In this document: in pieces, positions 52,601 through 61,443 of the stretch
How positions within the stretch are numbered: the stretch's first letter is position 1
How the letters are laid out: each line of letters begins with the position of its first letter
Source of the DNA: Paenibacillus senegalimassiliensis
GTDB lineage: Bacteria > Bacillota > Bacilli > Paenibacillales > Paenibacillaceae
Direction of reading: 5' to 3'
Assembly: GCF_001486585.1 (NCBI RefSeq)
Contig: NZ_LN909046.1
Span: 1,302,001 to 1,366,000 of the forward strand
Length of the DNA stretch: 64,000 bases
Program-made: the position numbers and the translations under genes
Notes under the pieces: model-generated
Told to the model about the DNA's origin: nothing
What the model saw: the letters and a program-made list of their open reading frames with translations, nothing else
The model's database searches: none

Positions 52601-54142
52601 TTACTTGGCGTATTCAACCGCCCGCGTCTCGCGGATCACGGTAACTTTGATATGACCTGGATAATCCAGTTCACTTTCAATGGTCTTCGTAATATCTCTG
52701 GCTAACCGGAACGCTTCTGCGTCATCAATCTTGTCCGGTTGTACCATTACGCGAACTTCACGGCCCGCCTGAATAGCAAACGACTTCTCGACACCTTCGA
52801 AAGACTCGGAAATTTCTTCGAGCTTCTCAAGACGGCGAATGTACGTTTCCAGCGTTTCACGACGTGCTCCTGGTCTGGCCGCCGACAATGCATCGGCTGC
52901 GCCAACCAGCATGGCAATGACGGATGTTGCTTCACAATCGCCGTGGTGCGAGGCAATACTGTTAATGACTACCGGATGCTCTTTGTATTTCTTAGCCAGC
53001 TCTACGCCGATTTCGACATGAGATCCTTCCACTTCATGATCCAGCGCTTTACCGATATCATGCAGCAAACCTGCGCGTTTGGCGAGTGTAATGTCTTCGC
53101 CAAGCTCCCCGGCCATTAAGCCTGCCAGGTAAGCAACCTCCATCGAGTGCTTCAATACATTTTGACCATAGCTTGTCCGGAACTTGAGACGTCCCAAAAT
53201 TTTGATCAAATCAGGATGCAGTGCGTGCACGCCCACCTCGAAGGTAGCCTGCTCGCCGTATTCGCGAATACGTTCGTCCACTTCCCGACGCGATTTCTCG
53301 ACCATCTCTTCGATTCTTGCCGGGTGAATTCGTCCGTCTGCGACCAATTTCTCCAATGCCGTACGAGCAATTTCGCGGCGAATCGGGTCAAAGCCTGACA
53401 GAATAACCGCTTCCGGCGTATCATCGATAATAAGATCAATCCCGGTAAGCGTCTCAAGAGCACGGATATTCCGGCCTTCCCGACCAATAATCCGGCCTTT
53501 CATTTCCTCGTTAGGCAGCGTTACAACAGACACCGTAGTCTCCGCAACATGATCGGCTGCGCAACGTTGAATAGCGAGCGTAATAATTTCGCGGGATTTC
53601 TTATCCGCTTCTTCTTTTGCCTGCTGTTCAATGTCCTTAATCATCTGTGCAGTCTCATGGCGAACTTCCTGCTCCACGTTGTTCAAGATGATCGTACGAG
53701 CATCTTCCATCGAGAGGTTGGAAATACGTTCAAGCTCCTGCACTTGATTTTTGTAAATCAAGTCAATCTGCTGTTGTGTCTCTTCAATGCGTTTCTCTTT
53801 GCTGACCACTTGTTCTTCTTTACGTTCTAGCGAATCCAATTTTTTATCCAGCGACTCTTCTTTTTGCAACAATCGTCTTTCTTGTCGTTGTATTTCATTC
53901 CGACGTTCACGAATGTCTTTATCAGCTTCGGCTCTTAGCTTATGGACTTCATCCTTAGCTTCCAGAACCGTTTCCTTTTTCAGTGCTTCTGCCTCTTTCT
54001 TGCCATTTTCTACGATTTGAATGGCAGCTTGCTCGGCACTGGAAATTTTAGCTTCTGCAAGAGACTTGCGAATAAAATATCCGATCACGAACCCAAAGAA
54101 TAATGCGGCTGCAACGAGAATGCTCCAGGTTACAGAATTCAT
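52601..54142 (-). CDS. rny: Ribonuclease Y
   Basis: The membrane-anchored endoribonuclease that starts mRNA decay in Bacillota (513 aa). It has an N-terminal membrane helix ([20 protein letters not shown]), a long coiled coil from ~25 to 190 rich in Lys/Glu, a KH domain ([17 protein letters not shown]), and an HD domain with [10 protein letters not shown] and [20 protein letters not shown] precedes the ATG at 54142; the in-frame ATG 33 bp earlier lacks one. The 300-bp leader can form a structured RNA. The Y-complex gene ricA lies 20 kb away in this window. Confidence 0.96.
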   Translation of the reverse strand: MNSVTWSILVAAALFFGFVIGYFIRKSLAEAKISSAEQAAIQIVENGKKEAEALKKETVLEAKDEVHKLRAEADKDIRERRNEIQRQERRLLQKEESLDKKLDSLERKEEQVVSKEKRIEETQQQIDLIYKNQVQELERISNLSMEDARTIILNNVEQEVRHETAQMIKDIEQQAKEEADKKSREIITLAIQRCAADHVAETTVSVVTLPNEEMKGRIIGREGRNIRALETLTGIDLIIDDTPEAVILSGFDPIRREIARTALEKLVADGRIHPARIEEMVEKSRREVDERIREYGEQATFEVGVHALHPDLIKILGRLKFRTSYGQNVLKHSMEVAYLAGLMAGELGEDITLAKRAGLLHDIGKALDHEVEGSHVEIGVELAKKYKEHPVVINSIASHHGDCEATSVIAMLVGAADALSAARPGARRETLETYIRRLEKLEEISESFEGVEKSFAIQAGREVRVMVQPDKIDDAEAFRLARDITKTIESELDYPGHIKVTVIRETRAVEYAK

Positions 54143-54238
54143 CTGTTCACCTCCCCGTTGTTTCCTCCAAGGCATTCCTTGGGATGTTTGCAGTTTTTAG
54201 TTACTTTCGTTTCTTAGTTCATCATCATTTAAAAACGT

Positions 54239-54316
54239 ACATGACTTGCCCATTTAGTTCGGCGGTTTCATGTAGCAACGCACCGCTTAAGGCCGTGCCT
54301 TGCCTTCATGATTGAA
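54239..54316 (-). ncRNA. Structured rny leader candidate (H-type pseudoknot)
   Basis: On the minus strand, 5' to 3', the following helices can be drawn: CTTCA/TGAAG, AAGGC-acg-GCCTT, GCGGT (54282-54286) with ACCGC (54262-54266), and ACATGA (54268-54273) with TCATGT (54239-54244). The last two interleave, so they form an H-type pseudoknot. This lies 97-175 bp before the rny ATG. I do not recognise a known riboswitch family. The rest of 54143-54442 shows no gene. Confidence 0.3.
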
Positions 54317-54386
54317 GAACAGAATCCATCGCCACCCGTTATTTTGGAAGGAAAAAAGGGATGATGCGATATAGGTTCATATTTCA

Positions 54387-54415
54387 TTTTATTATTTGAC
54401 AAAAGATATTGTCAA
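54387..54415 (-). promoter_or_regulatory. rny promoter candidate with inverted repeat
   Basis: The minus strand reads TTGACA, 17 bases, ATAAAA: a perfect -35 with a moderate -10. The -35 is half of an inverted repeat TTGACA-N8-TGTCAA (54396-54415), a possible repressor site. Confidence 0.5.
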
Positions 54416-54442
54416 GCCATGACAGGAGTTACCTCCCTTTTC

Positions 54443-55297
54443 CTATTCTTCTTCCCAATCGTCCAATCCATTCATATCGCTACGCCCGCTTAGCTCGCGC
54501 ATCACCCGGGAGACAACACCACCGCTAAATCCTCGTCGTTGCAAGAATGCCCCTGTCTTCCGCTTCTTGTCAGACAGTTCCCCTGATAGGCTTCTCCATT
54601 TCTTGCTTCCTAGCTGCAAAGCACTGTCATATTCATCATCTTCGCTTAAACGGCCCAAGGCCTCCTCGATGTGAGGCTTAGAGACGCCCTTCTGGCGAAG
54701 TTCATGTCTTACCCATAACTTCCCCTTGCCACGGTTTCTCACTCGCTGGGAGACCCATTCCTGAGCGTATACAGCATCGTCGATATACCCTTCGCTCTGC
54801 AAACGTGCCAAAACATCCTCTATGGTGAGTTGCCCCCATCCCTTCTCCCCTAAACGTTGAGAAATTTCGTAGGCTGTTCTTGGCTTTAAGCTCAAATATT
54901 TGAGGGCATCGGCGTAGCTCTGCTGACGCTCGTCTGCAGCCACAATCTCCTCCAGCTCAGCCTTAGTAAATACCGTACCTTTGATCATCCGGTATTTAAT
55001 CATCACATCTTCATGAACCTCCAGGCTGTAGCTACCAAACCGGATTTGATACCTATGCTTGGGGCGTTTCAGCATCAGTACAGAGGTAATGGTCAACTCC
55101 ATGTCTTCCGGGAGAGCGTCCAACCCCTGAATATCCTCTTCAATCTCCTGAGGCCGCCCCTGGTCCGCTGATTTGGGGAGAGGTTGCCAAAAGGATTCGT
55201 CTGAGATATCAACGATTTCCCGTTCCTCTCTCGGTCCTCTGGCTTTGTCTGCCCTCTGCTGCCACGAGTTACCTTGATTCTTCATACCATTATCCAA
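54443..55297 (-). CDS. recX: Regulatory protein RecX
   Basis: A 284-aa RecA modulator of the long Bacillota type: ~110 residues of N-terminal extension, then the three-helix RecX repeats (ALKYLSLKPRTAYEISQRL, GYIDDAVYAQEWV, FLQRRGFSGGVVSRVM). It binds RecA filaments in the cytoplasm and modulates recombination. TTG at 55297 with AGGGAGG 7 bp upstream is chosen; the frame extends to an ATG at 55357, but that lies in the recA terminator. An ATG four codons after the TTG is the alternative. It follows recA directly. Confidence 0.9.
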   Translation of the reverse strand: MDNGMKNQGNSWQQRADKARGPREEREIVDISDESFWQPLPKSADQGRPQEIEEDIQGLDALPEDMELTITSVLMLKRPKHRYQIRFGSYSLEVHEDVMIKYRMIKGTVFTKAELEEIVAADERQQSYADALKYLSLKPRTAYEISQRLGEKGWGQLTIEDVLARLQSEGYIDDAVYAQEWVSQRVRNRGKGKLWVRHELRQKGVSKPHIEEALGRLSEDDEYDSALQLGSKKWRSLSGELSDKKRKTGAFLQRRGFSGGVVSRVMRELSGRSDMNGLDDWEEE

Positions 55298-55326
55298 ACC
55301 AGCTACCTCCCTGACGACTAATTTCA

Positions 55327-55370
55327 ATAAAAAACGCTCTGCCCTGGCAACAGCCAAGGATCAGAGCGCT
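55327..55370 (-). terminator. Intrinsic terminator between recA and recX
   Basis: CGCTCTG and CTTGGC pair with GCCAGGG and CAGAGCG on the minus strand, followed by TTTTTTATT. recX is reached by read-through or its own promoter. Confidence 0.8.
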
Positions 55371-55392
55371 CACTAGCGTCTACTCTAAAAGA

Positions 55393-56454
55393 CTATTTAT
55401 CTTCAAGAAGCGCTTGTTCTTCCTGCAGTTCGGCTTCCACATCTTCAGGGGAAGCCGGAGCTACCGAGGTGGTCAAGTTACTGGCCTGCCGAATCTTCTG
55501 TTCAATCACATCGGCAATATCTCCATGCTCCTTCAAATATTGCTTGGCATTCTCACGGCCTTGACCCAAACGCTCGCCAGCATAGGAATACCACGCTCCG
55601 CTCTTGTCCACAATATCCAGTTCTACCCCGATATCGATGATGCTGCCTTCCTTGGAGATACCTTCACCGTACATAATATCAATTTCTGCTTGTTTGAACG
55701 GTGGAGCCACCTTGTTCTTGACTACCTTAATTCTTGTACGGTTCCCAACCATATCGTTGCCCATCTTGATTGTCTCAATACGACGCACATCCAAACGTAC
55801 CGTCGAATAGAACTTCAAGGCCCGGCCACCCGGCGTTGTCTCCGGATTACCAAACATCACGCCTACCTTCTCACGCAACTGGTTAATGAAGATCGCAATT
55901 GTCTTGGACTTGCTGATTGCCCCGGAAAGCTTCCGCAAAGCCTGCGACATCAAACGTGCTTGTAAACCCACATGAGAGTCACCCATTTCGCCCTCAATTT
56001 CAGCCTTAGGGACGAGAGCTGCTACGGAGTCGATGACGATGACATCCACCGCACCACTGCGCACAAGTGCTTCCGCAATTTCCAGCGCTTGTTCTCCCGT
56101 ATCTGGCTGGGATAACAGCAATTCATCAATGTTAACGCCCAATTTGCTTGCATAGGACGGGTCAAGCGCATGCTCGGCATCAATAAAGGCAGCTTGTCCA
56201 CCAATCTTCTGTACTTCTGCAATTGCATGTAACGCTACTGTCGTCTTACCAGACGATTCCGGTCCGTAGACCTCAATAATCCGTCCACGTGGAAGTCCAC
56301 CTGTGCCAAGCGCAATATCAAGAGCAATTGAACCACTCGGAACGATCTCCACTTGCATATGTGTCGATTCGCCCAGCTTCATGATCGACCCCTTACCGAA
56401 TTGCTTTTCTATCTGGCGAAGCGCCATCTCCAGCGCTGCTTTACGATCTGACAA
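55393..56454 (-). CDS. recA: Recombinase RecA
   Basis: The strand-exchange ATPase and LexA co-protease (353 aa). Walker [10 protein letters not shown] is at residues 64-72, Walker [11 protein letters not shown], followed by the L1/L2 loops and [11 protein letters not shown]. The N-terminus [21 protein letters not shown] fixes the start at a TTG codon preceded by AAGGATGTG. Its upstream region carries a TTGGCA-N17-TACAAT promoter and a LexA box, so DNA damage should induce it. Confidence 0.98.
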   Translation of the reverse strand: MSDRKAALEMALRQIEKQFGKGSIMKLGESTHMQVEIVPSGSIALDIALGTGGLPRGRIIEVYGPESSGKTTVALHAIAEVQKIGGQAAFIDAEHALDPSYASKLGVNIDELLLSQPDTGEQALEIAEALVRSGAVDVIVIDSVAALVPKAEIEGEMGDSHVGLQARLMSQALRKLSGAISKSKTIAIFINQLREKVGVMFGNPETTPGGRALKFYSTVRLDVRRIETIKMGNDMVGNRTRIKVVKNKVAPPFKQAEIDIMYGEGISKEGSIIDIGVELDIVDKSGAWYSYAGERLGQGRENAKQYLKEHGDIADVIEQKIRQASNLTTSVAPASPEDVEAELQEEQALLEDK

Positions 56455-56517
56455 TCAGCTCACATCCTTATATAAAATACATGATTAATAACCGCTTATT
56501 TCATCTTTTCGTTTATA

Positions 56518-56546
56518 ATTGTACCTTGTTTTGGTAGGTTTGCCAA
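56518..56546 (-). promoter_or_regulatory. recA promoter
   Basis: The minus strand reads TTGGCA, 17 bases, TACAAT, ~65 bp before the recA start. Confidence 0.7.
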
Positions 56547-56556
56547 GCACTTTTTT

Positions 56557-56570
56557 CGAACATATATTCG
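56557..56570 (-). promoter_or_regulatory. LexA (SOS) box upstream of recA
   Basis: CGAAT-ATAT-GTTCG matches the Bacillus LexA site CGAACN4GTTCG except for one base. It lies 11 bp upstream of the recA -35 element. Confidence 0.75.
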
Positions 56571-56632
56571 TATTTTTCACTCCCCCTTTCTTCATCAGCA
56601 TTTGTAGTTTTATTTGCTTTTGTTGCCAGACG

Positions 56633-56680
56633 ACAAAAAAAGAACCGCAGCACAACTGAGTCAGTTTGCCACGGTTCTTC
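56633..56680 (-). terminator. Intrinsic terminator of cinA
   Basis: AAGAACCG and CAAACTG pair with CAGTTGTG and CGGTTCTT on the minus strand, followed by TTTTTTT. Confidence 0.88.
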
Positions 56681-56732
56681 CGTACCCTGATTATATGTGA
56701 GTATCCGTAATAACGTCAAGGGCCCTGCGTTC

Positions 56733-57983
56733 CTAGTCCTGAAGAGCACGCCAGAGGCGATATAATAGCGTCTTTGCCGAACGTATACGCACCGTATCAC
56801 GGTTTCCTTTAATATTAAGCTCGAACACTGCCGTATCAGCATCTTGCCTAGCAATGGCCATATAGACAAGGCCAGCAGGCTTGCGCTCCGATTGCCCCGG
56901 ACCAGCCACCCCTGTAATGGATAGACCGAAATCGGTGCCTGTTATGAGACGAACCTGCTCTGCCAGCACTTTAGCCGTTTCCGCACTCACTGCGCCGGGC
57001 GCATTTTCTCCCTCCAGCAACTCATGAGGAACGTTCAGCAATTTCTCCTTGAGCGCATTGGAATAGCAAACGATCCCACCTTGGAAGACAGCAGAGCTGC
57101 CTGGCAAGGCCGTGAACATCTCCATAAGCAGGCCACCGGTGCAGCTCTCCGCCGCACTCAAGCTCAAGCCACGCTCCTGCATAGTGTCTAGAATCACCTG
57201 CTCGATAGGCACATCAACGTTAGCATACAAATACTCTGGCAAGCGCGAAGCAATTTCTCGTTCTACCGCATCCAGCTTCAACATAGCCGCCCGTTCATCC
57301 AGTGCTTTGGTTGATATGCGAATCGTAACCTCGCCTTCCTTTGCATAAGGGGCCACCGTCGGATCGCTTTGCGCCTGAATTAAGTCAAGCAGCTTGGTCT
57401 CCAGAGCCGATTCACCAATCCCGGCAAATTTCAGCATCTTCGAGAAGATGGGCTGCTCTCCAGTTAATGCCCGCTCCAAAATCCAGGGCTTAGCTTGACG
57501 CTCAAACATCGGCTTCATTTCCTTCGGCGGACCGGGGAGCACAATGTAGAACTTGCCATCCTGTTCGATAGCATTCCCTACGGCCAGGCCTGTCTCATTA
57601 GGTAGCGGCGTCCCCCCTTCAATCGCGAGGGCTTGACGCCGGTTATTCTCCGTCATCGGAACACCACGTCCTTGAAAGAAACGGTCCACGTTCTCCATGG
57701 CTTCAGCATCCTCATATAAGGAACGCCCGAGCACACCCGCTAGTGCTTCTTTGGTCAGATCATCCTGAGTAGGTCCGATTCCTCCAGTAAATATTAATAT
57801 ATCCGCCCGGCCCGCTGCGGTCTCTACGGCATGAGCAAGCCGGGTCATATTATCGCCTACCACAGTTTGAAAGTACACATCAATACCTAGAGCGGCCAGT
57901 TCCTGAGACAGGTACTGCGCATTGGAATTGAGAATTTGGCCCAGCAGCAGTTCTGTGCCCACCGCAATAATTTCCGCTTTCAT
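56733..57983 (-). CDS. cinA: CinA, nicotinamide-nucleotide amidohydrolase / competence-damage protein
   Basis: A two-domain 416-aa protein. An N-terminal MoCF_biosynth-like (COG1058, ADP-ribose pyrophosphatase) domain shows VGTELLLGQI and FTGGIGPTQDD. The C-terminal PncC deamidase domain carries AESCTGGLL near residue 280 and GVAGPG. It recycles pyridine nucleotides and is part of the competence/DNA-damage regulon in Bacillus and streptococci. The ATG follows AGAGGGGGC. Order pgsA-cinA-recA is as in Bacillus. Confidence 0.95.
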   Translation of the reverse strand: MKAEIIAVGTELLLGQILNSNAQYLSQELAALGIDVYFQTVVGDNMTRLAHAVETAAGRADILIFTGGIGPTQDDLTKEALAGVLGRSLYEDAEAMENVDRFFQGRGVPMTENNRRQALAIEGGTPLPNETGLAVGNAIEQDGKFYIVLPGPPKEMKPMFERQAKPWILERALTGEQPIFSKMLKFAGIGESALETKLLDLIQAQSDPTVAPYAKEGEVTIRISTKALDERAAMLKLDAVEREIASRLPEYLYANVDVPIEQVILDTMQERGLSLSAAESCTGGLLMEMFTALPGSSAVFQGGIVCYSNALKEKLLNVPHELLEGENAPGAVSAETAKVLAEQVRLITGTDFGLSITGVAGPGQSERKPAGLVYMAIARQDADTAVFELNIKGNRDTVRIRSAKTLLYRLWRALQD

Positions 57984-58026
57984 TTTTCAATAAGCCCCCT
58001 CTAATAGCTTCCGGCTTATGCCCGGA

Positions 58027-58614
58027 TTACGCTTTGGAAAAAGAAAGCACGCTTTTGTTCTTCACAAAGTAGTCTATACCCGAATAGAGCGTAATAACAG
58101 CCGCCAGCCACATAGCAATGTCAGCAAACGGAATGGATAACCATTCAAACGGGAAGTTGTTCAACAACAAGGCGGAGATAGCAATAATCTGCGTCACTGT
58201 CTTCGCCTTCCCCCATTTGCTTGCCGCAATGACCGAGCCCGCCAGAAGCGCAACCTCACGCAGGCCGGTAACGGCAAATTCACGGCTGATAATGATGGCC
58301 GCAATCCAGGGATCGCATTTGCCCATGGCAACAAGTCCAATCAGTACCGTAGCTACCAGCAGCTTATCCGCTAACGGATCAAGCAGCTTGCCCAGATTGG
58401 TCACCAGATTATATTTACGGGCGATATAGCCATCGATACCATCGGTGCTGGCGGCTATAATGAACAAGATCGCAGCGATTAACTGATGTACCGGCAAGGA
58501 ATAGCTGCCCAGAACAAGCTCGTAAGAGAGCCAGCCAACATCCACCAGCAGAAACACCAGCATTACTGGAATCATAAAAATACGTGTTAATGTAATACGA
58601 TTGGGCAAATTCAC
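58027..58614 (-). CDS. pgsA: CDP-diacylglycerol-glycerol-3-phosphate 3-phosphatidyltransferase
   Basis: The membrane enzyme that makes phosphatidylglycerol phosphate, 195 aa with four or more helices. The CDP-alcohol phosphotransferase motif D-G-x2-A-R-x8-G-x3-D-x3-D is seen as DGYIARKYNLVTNLGKLLDP and ADK. GTG start with GGGGAGG 7 bp upstream. The GTG overlaps the TGA of the rimO remnant (GTGA), a coupling that must date from when rimO was intact. Confidence 0.95.
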   Translation of the reverse strand: MNLPNRITLTRIFMIPVMLVFLLVDVGWLSYELVLGSYSLPVHQLIAAILFIIAASTDGIDGYIARKYNLVTNLGKLLDPLADKLLVATVLIGLVAMGKCDPWIAAIIISREFAVTGLREVALLAGSVIAASKWGKAKTVTQIIAISALLLNNFPFEWLSIPFADIAMWLAAVITLYSGIDYFVKNKSVLSFSKA

Positions 58615-58715
58615 AAAACGGCCTCCCCGGACAAATCATAATCATAAGCATGTGTCATCTGCACTCTAGTCAACTCGCCAATCGAATCCTTGCAAATTTT
58701 CACTTTTTCAGTCAT
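58611..58715 (-). pseudogene. rimO: C-terminal remnant of rimO (ribosomal protein S12 methylthiotransferase)
   Basis: A 34-codon frame reads MTEKVKICKDSIGELTRVQM then THAYDYDLSGEAVL. The part after IGEL matches the last strands of the RimO TRAM domain (GEfvrVritHAyeYDLiGE). In related genomes rimO stands exactly here, ending on pgsA. No radical-SAM or UPF0004 part is found: the next ~150 bp upstream hold a promoter and the yajQ terminator. An ATG with a GGAGG-like site precedes it, so a short peptide may still be made, but the enzyme is gone. MiaB in this window is separate and intact. Confidence 0.7.
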
Positions 58716-58785
58716 CCGTCCTATCCTCCATCATATTTCTAACCCCATTCATCCCACTCTAGCAAGGATTTCAACAACCTATACA

Positions 58786-58815
58786 AGTATAATATTCCAC
58801 CACATAGGCTGTCAA
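58786..58815 (-). promoter_or_regulatory. SigA promoter upstream of rimO remnant/pgsA
   Basis: TTGACA, 18 bases, TATACT on the minus strand, ~65 bp before the remnant frame. It would drive pgsA and perhaps cinA, since the yajQ terminator stops upstream transcription. Confidence 0.65.
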
Positions 58816-58821
58816 AAATAT

Positions 58822-58862
58822 GAAAAGGGCCTCACACAGCCCGTCAGGGACTGCAAGAGACC
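58822..58862 (-). terminator. Intrinsic terminator of yajQ
   Basis: GGTCTC and CAGTCCC pair with GGGCTG and GAGGCC around TGAC on the minus strand, followed by CTTTTC. Confidence 0.7.
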
Positions 58863-58873
58863 ATTCATAACGA

Positions 58874-59368
58874 TTATTTAAAGTTGGTAAATTGCAAATC
58901 TACCGTCAAATCCGCTTTGCGCAACATTTGCATAACTTGCTGCAGATCATCCTTACTTTTGCCAGTTACGCGAATTTGATCGCCCTGGATTTGGCTCTTT
59001 ACCTTCAGCTTGGAGTCGCGAATCAAGATGTTAATCTTCTTGGAATTCTCCTGATCGATACCTTGTTTCAAATTGATGCGCTGACGAACTGTGCCAAGAG
59101 AAGCCGGCTCTACCTTGCCATAGTCCAAGTTCTTGATCGGCAGTCCTCGCTTAATCATCTTCGATTGCAAAATATCGATGACGGCGCTCAGCTTGTAATC
59201 GTCATCCGAGACAACGACAAGCACATCTTTCTCCACCTTAAGTTCACTCTTGCTTCCCTTAAAATCAAAGCGGTTAGCAATTTCTCGTTCTGTCTGATCA
59301 ATGGCGTTAGTTAATTCTTGCATATCCATTTTTGAGACAATATCAAAAGCACTTTCTGAAGCCATCAT
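58874..59368 (-). CDS. yajQ: YajQ-family nucleotide-binding protein
   Basis: A 164-aa protein of two ferredoxin-like domains ([43 protein letters not shown]). Relatives bind RNA or cyclic-di-GMP; the molecular role in Bacillota is not settled. AAGGATGTG precedes two adjacent ATGs. It lies between ymfM and the pgsA region, next to the place where rimO has decayed. Confidence 0.92.
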   Translation of the reverse strand: MMASESAFDIVSKMDMQELTNAIDQTEREIANRFDFKGSKSELKVEKDVLVVVSDDDYKLSAVIDILQSKMIKRGLPIKNLDYGKVEPASLGTVRQRINLKQGIDQENSKKINILIRDSKLKVKSQIQGDQIRVTGKSKDDLQQVMQMLRKADLTVDLQFTNFK

Positions 59369-59416
59369 TCACACATCCTTTTCTAATCGCATCCCAGCGG
59401 CATGTCCATACCCTGA

Positions 59417-60412
59417 CTATTCGCCGCCGCTAGTTGTACTTTCTTCTTCCCCAGTTGCGGAATCACCGCCAGCAGACTCGCCGTTATCGAGATTGAGCAA
59501 AAATCTTGAGGTTGCTTTACCATCCTCCAGCGTTTCTCCTGCCACCGTGATTGTCGTATTCTTGGAAGCCCCGGAGATCACAAACAAGCCCTCTGGACCA
59601 ATCTCATAGGTCAGCACATCGCCGTCCTTGGTTCCTCCAAAATACAGCTTATCGCCATTCCGGCTACCTTTTCTAACTTCCACCCAGCTTTCGCCGCTCG
59701 CCGTTATAGTAACCATGACGGGTGTATTCCCAGCATTTTGCACCTTATATTTGGTTGTGCTTCCTTGCTTACCGTCCGGTACAAGCGTCAACTCACCTGT
59801 TGCTTCATCCCCAGGCTCGCCCGTTTCGGTCCCTTGATTACCCTGATTATTTCCGGCATTCGTACCCGAATCGTTCCCGCTTTCGCTATCCGTACCGTTG
59901 TCGCCACCCACGGCATCCCCGTCGGTCTGCGGATTGCCTGTATTCCCCTTGTTGCTATCAATATTGCTATCTTGCGTTACCGGCGTAGGGTCCGGCTCAT
60001 GTCCGTCCGCATTCCGGCTCGGATTGCCCCATACGGTAAAATACATATAAATAACGACAAGAATTAAAATGGCAAACGACCACATCAGTGTCGTAGACAG
60101 CCACTTCGAATTGCGCTCCGAATGTTGGCGGCTCCGGCGCTTCTGCATCACCGGCTCCATGGTCGCCTCGGGAGTCGCAGCGGGTACATGCTGACGGTGT
60201 TCGGCCAGCAGTTCATCCGCATCTACCCCAACCGTTTCCGCATATGTTTTAATAAAGGCCCGGACATAGAAGCTCCCCGGCAACACTTTATAATCACCCG
60301 ATTCGATGGCTTCCAAATAGCGTTTGCGAATTTTAGTCATTTCCTGTACATCATCAAGCGACAAACCCCGGGCAAGACGGGCTTCCCGCAACTGTTGTCC
60401 CAAATCCGACAC
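59417..60412 (-). CDS. ymfM: RodZ/YmfM-like membrane protein with HTH and DUF4115 domains
   Basis: A 331-aa protein: an N-terminal HTH_25 domain (LGQQLREARLARGLSLDDV), a single membrane helix at ~110-132 after a basic stretch, a ~90-residue Asn/Gly/Asp/Thr-rich linker, and a C-terminal DUF4115 beta domain (SWVEVRKGSRNGDKLYFG). RodZ links MreB to the cell wall in rod-shaped bacteria. GTG at 60412 is chosen, because AGGAGG lies 8 bp upstream; the ATG six codons earlier lies on that site. Confidence 0.9.
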   Translation of the reverse strand: MSDLGQQLREARLARGLSLDDVQEMTKIRKRYLEAIESGDYKVLPGSFYVRAFIKTYAETVGVDADELLAEHRQHVPAATPEATMEPVMQKRRSRQHSERNSKWLSTTLMWSFAILILVVIYMYFTVWGNPSRNADGHEPDPTPVTQDSNIDSNKGNTGNPQTDGDAVGGDNGTDSESGNDSGTNAGNNQGNQGTETGEPGDEATGELTLVPDGKQGSTTKYKVQNAGNTPVMVTITASGESWVEVRKGSRNGDKLYFGGTKDGDVLTYEIGPEGLFVISGASKNTTITVAGETLEDGKATSRFLLNLDNGESAGGDSATGEEESTTSGGE

Positions 60413-60452
60413 GGCCATCACCTCCTGCAATCATAGTTATGTTTGTTAGTCA

Positions 60453-61220
60453 TTACACATCGTCTGTATAAATTGTCGTAAACGTATCGTATACGATTTG
60501 CTCCTCCGGATTGTTACGCAATTCAATAATTATATCAAAGTTGTCATAACTGTACTCCGATTCTTTCACAAAAACATCAGGATGCTCAATCACTTTGGTG
60601 GATGGCATCGTCATTAAATCCTGAAGCAACTGATAGTGCTTCTCGTTGGATCGCAAGGTACTGATAATCCCATCAATGATAAATACGTTATGCGGATTGA
60701 CTTCATCCTCAGATAGCTGACTTCGTACCGTTTGTCGTAGCAATGTCGAGGACACAAAGGTCCACCGCTTCATGGCGCAAACGCTACCAGCTATGATCGA
60801 TTCCGTCTTGCCAACGCGCGGCATTCCCCGAAGCCCGATCACCTGATGTCCTTCCCTCTTGAACAATTCCCCGAGAAAATCGACCAGAATGCCAAGCTCA
60901 TCTCTTGTAAACCGAAACGTCTTGCGGTCATCGGAATCACGGTCGATATAGCGGCCATGACGAACGGCCAGCAAATCAACGAGCCGCGGATTGCGAAGGG
61001 CAGTCACCGTAATGCTGTCCACCTTGCTCAGAATTTTGCTGACTTGCTCGATTTTGCCATCATCATCGCTTTCCAATAACAGACCCCGCGTTTTGCCTTC
61101 TACACCGTTGATCGTCAAAATATTGATCTCCAGCATCCCTAGCATAGAAGCAATATCCCCCAAAAGTCCCGGGCGATTTTTATGTATTGTATACTCCAGA
61201 TACCATTGTTTCTGCGTCAT
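60453..61220 (-). CDS. ymfK: YmfK-like protein (DUF3388) with ACT and P-loop segments
   Basis: A 255-aa protein. The first ~80 residues look like an ACT domain (YLEYTIHKNRPGLLGDIASMLG). The middle contains GLRGMPRVGKTE, a P-loop-like motif, followed by a helical region and VFIIDG. It is conserved in this position in Bacillota; function unknown. ATG 61220 has AAGGTG 7 bp upstream; a TTG two codons earlier is less likely. Confidence 0.88.
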   Translation of the reverse strand: MTQKQWYLEYTIHKNRPGLLGDIASMLGMLEINILTINGVEGKTRGLLLESDDDGKIEQVSKILSKVDSITVTALRNPRLVDLLAVRHGRYIDRDSDDRKTFRFTRDELGILVDFLGELFKREGHQVIGLRGMPRVGKTESIIAGSVCAMKRWTFVSSTLLRQTVRSQLSEDEVNPHNVFIIDGIISTLRSNEKHYQLLQDLMTMPSTKVIEHPDVFVKESEYSYDNFDIIIELRNNPEEQIVYDTFTTIYTDDV

Positions 61221-61287
61221 AGCCAAACACCTTCTTCAGTTCCTCATGCACCATTCGACAAATTAGGTCTTAATTCCTGCTTGTTTG

Positions 61288-61314
61288 TCAAAAAATCTCC
61301 AAAAGCTGGAGAAT
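61288..61314 (-). terminator. Second terminator after ymfJ
   Basis: TCTCCA-gcttt-TGGAGA then TTTTTT on the minus strand, 130 bp after ymfJ. It separates ymfK from the genes above. Confidence 0.65.
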
Positions 61315-61405
61315 GATTTTTGACGCACGTATTTAACGGGCATGTGCATATGTGTTTTATGATATATAAAATGAAAATGAAAGGCAAGCCAATGGGATAA
61401 ATGGG

Positions 61406-61434
61406 TGAAAAGCTCCCAGATCGGGAGCTTTTCA
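61406..61434 (-). terminator. Terminator of the ymfF-ymfJ unit
   Basis: AAAAGCTCCC-gatct-GGGAGCTTTT, a perfect 10-bp stem 10 bp after the ymfJ stop codon, with its own T-run. Confidence 0.85.
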
Positions 61435-61443
61435 AGGGTCCAA

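Noticed and set aside
52492..52617. ATG-started longer YmdB (306 aa)
   Set aside because: The extra 42 codons cover the rny terminator hairpin and show no similarity to the family.
55298..55357. ATG-started longer RecX
   Set aside because: This start lies inside the recA terminator stem; a TTG with a proper ribosome site follows.
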